This document shows, piece by piece, positions 61,500-64,000 of a stretch of DNA of 64,000 bases (its first letter is position 1; each line of letters begins with the position of its first letter). The notes under the pieces are model-generated. The model worked only from the letters and a program-made list of their open reading frames with translations. It was not told where the DNA came from and did no database searches. Both the position numbers and the translations under genes were made by a program. The stretch comes from Arthrobacter sp. N199823 (lineage in GTDB: Bacteria; Actinomycetota; Actinomycetes; Actinomycetales; Micrococcaceae): positions 186,001-250,000 of the forward strand of contig NZ_PJIN01000001.1 of NCBI RefSeq assembly GCF_002929705.1. The letters are read 5' to 3'.

Positions 61500-62732
61500 G
61501 TGGCATCCATGGATCAAGCACGCCCGGCGCAACGGGGCAACAATCTCGATGACGTGAGGCGCAATAACCTGGCCATCGTGCTAGGTCTTGCCCACGTCCG
61601 GGGCAGGGTTTCCCGGGCCGAGGTCACCAAGGTGACAGGACTGAACCGCTCAACGGTAGGCGGCCTCGTGGCCGAGCTGGTGGATCTGGGGCTGGTAGTT
61701 GAGCAGGAGCCGGATGCTGCCAGTCATGCCGGGCGCCCCAGTGCCATCATCGCCCCGCGTCCCGACATTGTTGCCATTGCCGTCAATCCTGAAGTTGACG
61801 CTGTCACTATCGGTCTGGTGTCACTCTCTGGCAAGGTGCTTAAAAGAATCAGGTATGACACCGCACGCGTCCCCACTCCCGAAGAAGTGGTCAACATAGT
61901 CACCGCCGTAGTTGCCGGAATGCGCGGCGAGCTGGAGCGATCCTTTAGAACCGTTGGCGTTGGGGTTGCTGTCCCGGGCCTGGTTACGGCCGAGGATGGT
62001 GAGGTGGTTGTTGCACCCCATCTTGACTGGCACAACGTTCCCTTCTCGGCCATGCTCAGCGATGCTTTGGGCTTGCCCGTTGTCTCGGCGAACGATGCTT
62101 CTGCCGGGATTACCGCAGAAAGTACCTTCGGGTCCGGCCGTGAGGCGAATGACCATATCTATCTCAACGGAGGTGCTAGCGGCATTGGCGGCGGCATCGT
62201 CATCAACGGGGCCTTGTACCCAGGTGTCAGTGGTTTCGCAGGAGAGTTTGGCCATTCACTGGTGAACTCGGGCGGAGTTCTGTGCCACTGTGGCGCATAT
62301 GGCTGCCTGGACACAGAAGTTCGGCAGTCCGCACTGCTGGCAGCAGTTTCCTTGGATGCCGCAGACAGTGAGCAGCTGGAGAGTGTTCTCGTGGCCCAAT
62401 TCGCCAGATCGGAAGGCCCTGACGCTGCTGTGCTGGAGCTGGTGAACCGTCAGATCGGTTTCCTCGCGGAATCGTTGCGGGGCACCGTGAATATCTTCAA
62501 CCCGGAGCTTGTCATTCTGGGTGGTTTCCTTGGAACGCTCTATGCAGTAGCCCCGGAGCTGTTGGAATCCGGCGTGCGTGACAGGGCATTGAAGGGCCCA
62601 CGCGAAGACGTCAGGTTTGCCAGGTCAGAGCTTGGCTTGGACCTGCTCATGATTGGTGCTGCACAGTTGGCGTTTGCCCCCATGCTTGCCAACCCGGCCA
62701 GCATCGACAAAGCGTTGGGCAAAGCCAGCTGA
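61500..62732 (+). CDS. xylR: ROK-family transcriptional repressor (XylR type)
   Basis: The 410-residue protein has an N-terminal winged helix (NNLAIVLGLAHVRGRVSRAE, VTKVTGLNRSTVGGLVAELV) and a ROK sugar-kinase-like domain. That domain has ANDASAGITAE, FAGEFGHSLVN and the zinc motif HCGAYGCLDTE. The kinase ATP site is degraded, as in regulators. It is divergent from xylAB and should repress xylose genes until xylose binds. The GTG at 61500 follows GAGGTG. Confidence 0.9.
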   Translation: MASMDQARPAQRGNNLDDVRRNNLAIVLGLAHVRGRVSRAEVTKVTGLNRSTVGGLVAELVDLGLVVEQEPDAASHAGRPSAIIAPRPDIVAIAVNPEVDAVTIGLVSLSGKVLKRIRYDTARVPTPEEVVNIVTAVVAGMRGELERSFRTVGVGVAVPGLVTAEDGEVVVAPHLDWHNVPFSAMLSDALGLPVVSANDASAGITAESTFGSGREANDHIYLNGGASGIGGGIVINGALYPGVSGFAGEFGHSLVNSGGVLCHCGAYGCLDTEVRQSALLAAVSLDAADSEQLESVLVAQFARSEGPDAAVLELVNRQIGFLAESLRGTVNIFNPELVILGGFLGTLYAVAPELLESGVRDRALKGPREDVRFARSELGLDLLMIGAAQLAFAPMLANPASIDKALGKAS

Positions 62733-63127
62733 GCTAGGGCATCAACTGGGGAGCCGGTCTAATCGCCGGACCTTCCCGTAGCTGGGCTTCGGGCAGTGAG
62801 GCTGGCCCCGGGCACGTGCCGGTCTGACTCCCGACGCGCGTGCCTGCCCCAAGGCAAATGTCCTTGGCCAGCGCAAAGCCGTGCGTGTAACGCTTCTATT
62901 ACGGTTCGATAACTGCGCCGAGTCCACTTTTGCGAGTATCCGCGGATTCTTGCGGATGTGCCGTAAAGCGCAACGTTACTGATGAGTAGTCCTTTTGGAT
63001 AGGACCCCCAATTCCTGCACCGAACGGACTGGGGGCTGCTGTAGATTGGCCTGAATGAGTGTGAGCGGGATAACATTTCCGCTCCCTCAAAGACCAAGAA
63101 AATCTCGATGAGGAACGGCCGTCACCC
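62733..63127. other. 395-base gap between xylR and the ABC permease leader
   Basis: No gene is supported. The gap holds a minor hairpin (CCAAGG-n7-CCTTGG near 62850) and an inverted repeat GAGCGG (63063-63068)/CCGCTC (63079-63084) with a 10-base spacer. The latter is probably an operator for the downstream transporter. Confidence 0.45.
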
Positions 63128-63166
63128 ATGGCCGCCACAGCGAGCCAGCTCAAAAGGATGACTTAA
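63128..63166 (+). CDS. Possible 12-residue leader peptide
   Basis: The frame MAATASQLKRMT starts 13 bases after AGGA and ends in TAA that overlaps the next micro-ORF's ATG by one base (TAATG). A chain of tightly spaced starts leads into the permease gene. The peptide itself has no recognisable feature. It may be a leader for translational control or chance. Confidence 0.3.
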   Translation: MAATASQLKRMT

Positions 63167-63240
63167 TGCCACTGCACTCACCCACGCAGCGGAGGCCGCA
63201 TCTTGTTGCCATCGCTGTATTGCGGAGGCTGATTTCATGA
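63166..63240 (+). CDS. Possible 24-residue leader peptide coupled to ABC permease
   Basis: AAAAGGATG lies ~6 bases before the ATG at 63166. The product is basic and ends in a short hydrophobic run (LVAIAVLRRLIS). Its TGA overlaps the permease ATG (ATGA at 63237), the coupling seen in this genome between real genes. Coupling suggests that translation of the leader sets permease expression. Confidence 0.45.
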   Translation: MPLHSPTQRRPHLVAIAVLRRLIS

Positions 63241-64000
63241 TCGGCTTCATCGCAAAACGGTTTATCAATTACGCGATCCTCTCAGCGATCGCCACCTTGA
63301 GTGCCTACGTTTTAGCCAGCCTGATTTTGAACCCGGCCAGCAGATACCTTGGCCGTAATCCCCGCCCCTCGGATGAGACCATCAACGCCATCCTGGACGG
63401 CCTGGGCGTCAACCCCAACACTCCCGTCATTGAGCGGCTCTGGGCTTGGATCGTAAATCTGGTGACCCACGGATCCCTGGGCGACACCATCCACAACACC
63501 AGCGTCATTTCCGAGATGACAGTACGCGCCGGCACCAGCCTGCGCCTCCTGATCTTGGGTACCATCATTGCCGCATTGATCGGGGTCTTCCTGGGTGTCT
63601 GGGGCGCCGTGCGGCAGTACAAGCTCAGCGATCAAGTCATCTCCTATGGTTCCTTCACCGTCTTGGCCATGCCGTCGTTTGTGATCGGCATCTTGCTGAT
63701 GATCTTGGCGACCTCGCTCAATAATGTTCTGGGCATCCAGTTGATCAATTTCACCGGCGAATACACTGCCGGCCTGGAAGGCGGTTGGTGGGTCCATTTC
63801 TGGGACCGTGCAGCCCACCTGCTCCTGCCCACCATCTCCCTGGCCCTCATGGGTGCCGCTGGATACTCCAGATACCAGCGCAGCGCCATGCTGGATGTGC
63901 TCTCGGCTGATTACATCCGCACGGCCCGCTCCAAGGGCCGCACCCGGGGCTCGGCCCTTGTCCGCCACGGAGTCCGGGTGGCCTTGATCCCCATGTCCAC
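63237..64000 (+). CDS. Dipeptide-type ABC transporter permease (DppB-like, partial)
   Basis: The frame runs to the right edge (254 full codons). The N-terminus FIAKRFINYAILSAIATLSA is the usual first helix. The periplasmic loop and binding-protein-dependent transport segment follow (VRAGTSLRLLILGTIIAALI, ISYGSFTVLAMPSFVIGILL), then the EAA motif region YIRTARSKGRTRGSALVRHG. It forms the membrane channel for dipeptides, oligopeptides or oligosaccharides. GGAGG lies 8 bases before the ATG. A DppC-like permease and the ATPases should lie beyond the window. Confidence 0.9.
   Translation, partial: MIGFIAKRFINYAILSAIATLSAYVLASLILNPASRYLGRNPRPSDETINAILDGLGVNPNTPVIERLWAWIVNLVTHGSLGDTIHNTSVISEMTVRAGTSLRLLILGTIIAALIGVFLGVWGAVRQYKLSDQVISYGSFTVLAMPSFVIGILLMILATSLNNVLGIQLINFTGEYTAGLEGGWWVHFWDRAAHLLLPTISLALMGAAGYSRYQRSAMLDVLSADYIRTARSKGRTRGSALVRHGVRVALIPMS

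Noticed and set aside
63059-63080. Stretch resembling the E. coli lac operator and reverse-primer region
   Set aside because: The match needs an insertion and a deletion, flanking bases are unlike vector sequence, and the region carries its own 6+6 inverted repeat; coincidence is likelier than vector contamination.

Overview
The window looks like chromosome of a high-GC actinobacterium close to Arthrobacter and relatives (Micrococcaceae). Reasons: GC-rich codon third positions, frequent GTG/TTG starts, several leaderless-looking promoters, and families typical of that group (DUF2804, DUF5107, CG0192-like maltokinase-cap protein, CE1759-type FMN reductase, actinobacterial-length XylA and Idi). 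I saw no rRNA, tRNA, CRISPR array, phage module or intact insertion sequence. Most genes sit in short sugar, amino-acid and polyamine catabolic operons with tight ATGA overlaps.

Layout. 1-2.4 kb: a VIT1/CCC1 iron/manganese transporter cut by the left edge, then small proteins. 2.4-14.2 kb: a sodium:solute symporter diverging from an XRE-cupin regulator. Further right is a ureohydrolase (agmatinase type) coupled to a ThDP enzyme. Between these halves lie a truncated MFS transporter, a GH2-DUF2804 fusion and an APC permease. 14.2-19.8 kb: an HSP90-like ATPase, a large TPR protein and a maltokinase-cap-like protein. 20.1-22.5 kb: a PadR/DUF1048/ABC-2 exporter operon. 22.6-28.9 kb: small membrane, VOC, TetR, epimerase, DUF5107 and NmrA genes. 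29.0-34.0 kb: asparagine/aspartate use (FCD regulator, asparaginase, AspA, permease). 34.0-35.9 kb: an FMN reductase and a Tat-exported hydrolase.

36.0-44.7 kb is the most interesting block. A GntR/FCD regulator and an eight-gene operon share one palindrome, TCCTATAGGA. The operon encodes a TIM-barrel isomerase-like protein, a DhaK-DhaL kinase, an RpiB-like isomerase, a 3-hydroxyacyl-CoA-dehydrogenase-like enzyme, an SDR, a previously uncalled 35-residue membrane protein, an ACS-type MFS transporter and a triose-phosphate-isomerase-like protein. Kinase plus TIM-like plus RpiB-like isomerases fit the known L-erythrulose to D-erythrose-4-phosphate route. The other enzymes and the anion-type transporter suggest the feedstock is a sugar acid (apionate-like) or a tetritol.

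44.7-54.0 kb: a TetR regulator, a membrane-anchored hypothetical, a LacZ-type beta-galactosidase behind a LacI-type operator, an SDR, Idi, a thermonuclease-like lipoprotein and an S1-like/coiled-coil protein of unknown function. 54.1-62.7 kb: the xylose unit, chvE-mmsA-mmsB and xylA-xylB, with a divergent ROK repressor. 62.7-64 kb: a dipeptide-type ABC permease cut by the right edge, preceded by two overlapping micro-ORFs.

Starts were chosen from Shine-Dalgarno spacing, -10 boxes placed for leaderless transcripts, and family length. All functions are read from motifs and context without database searches.
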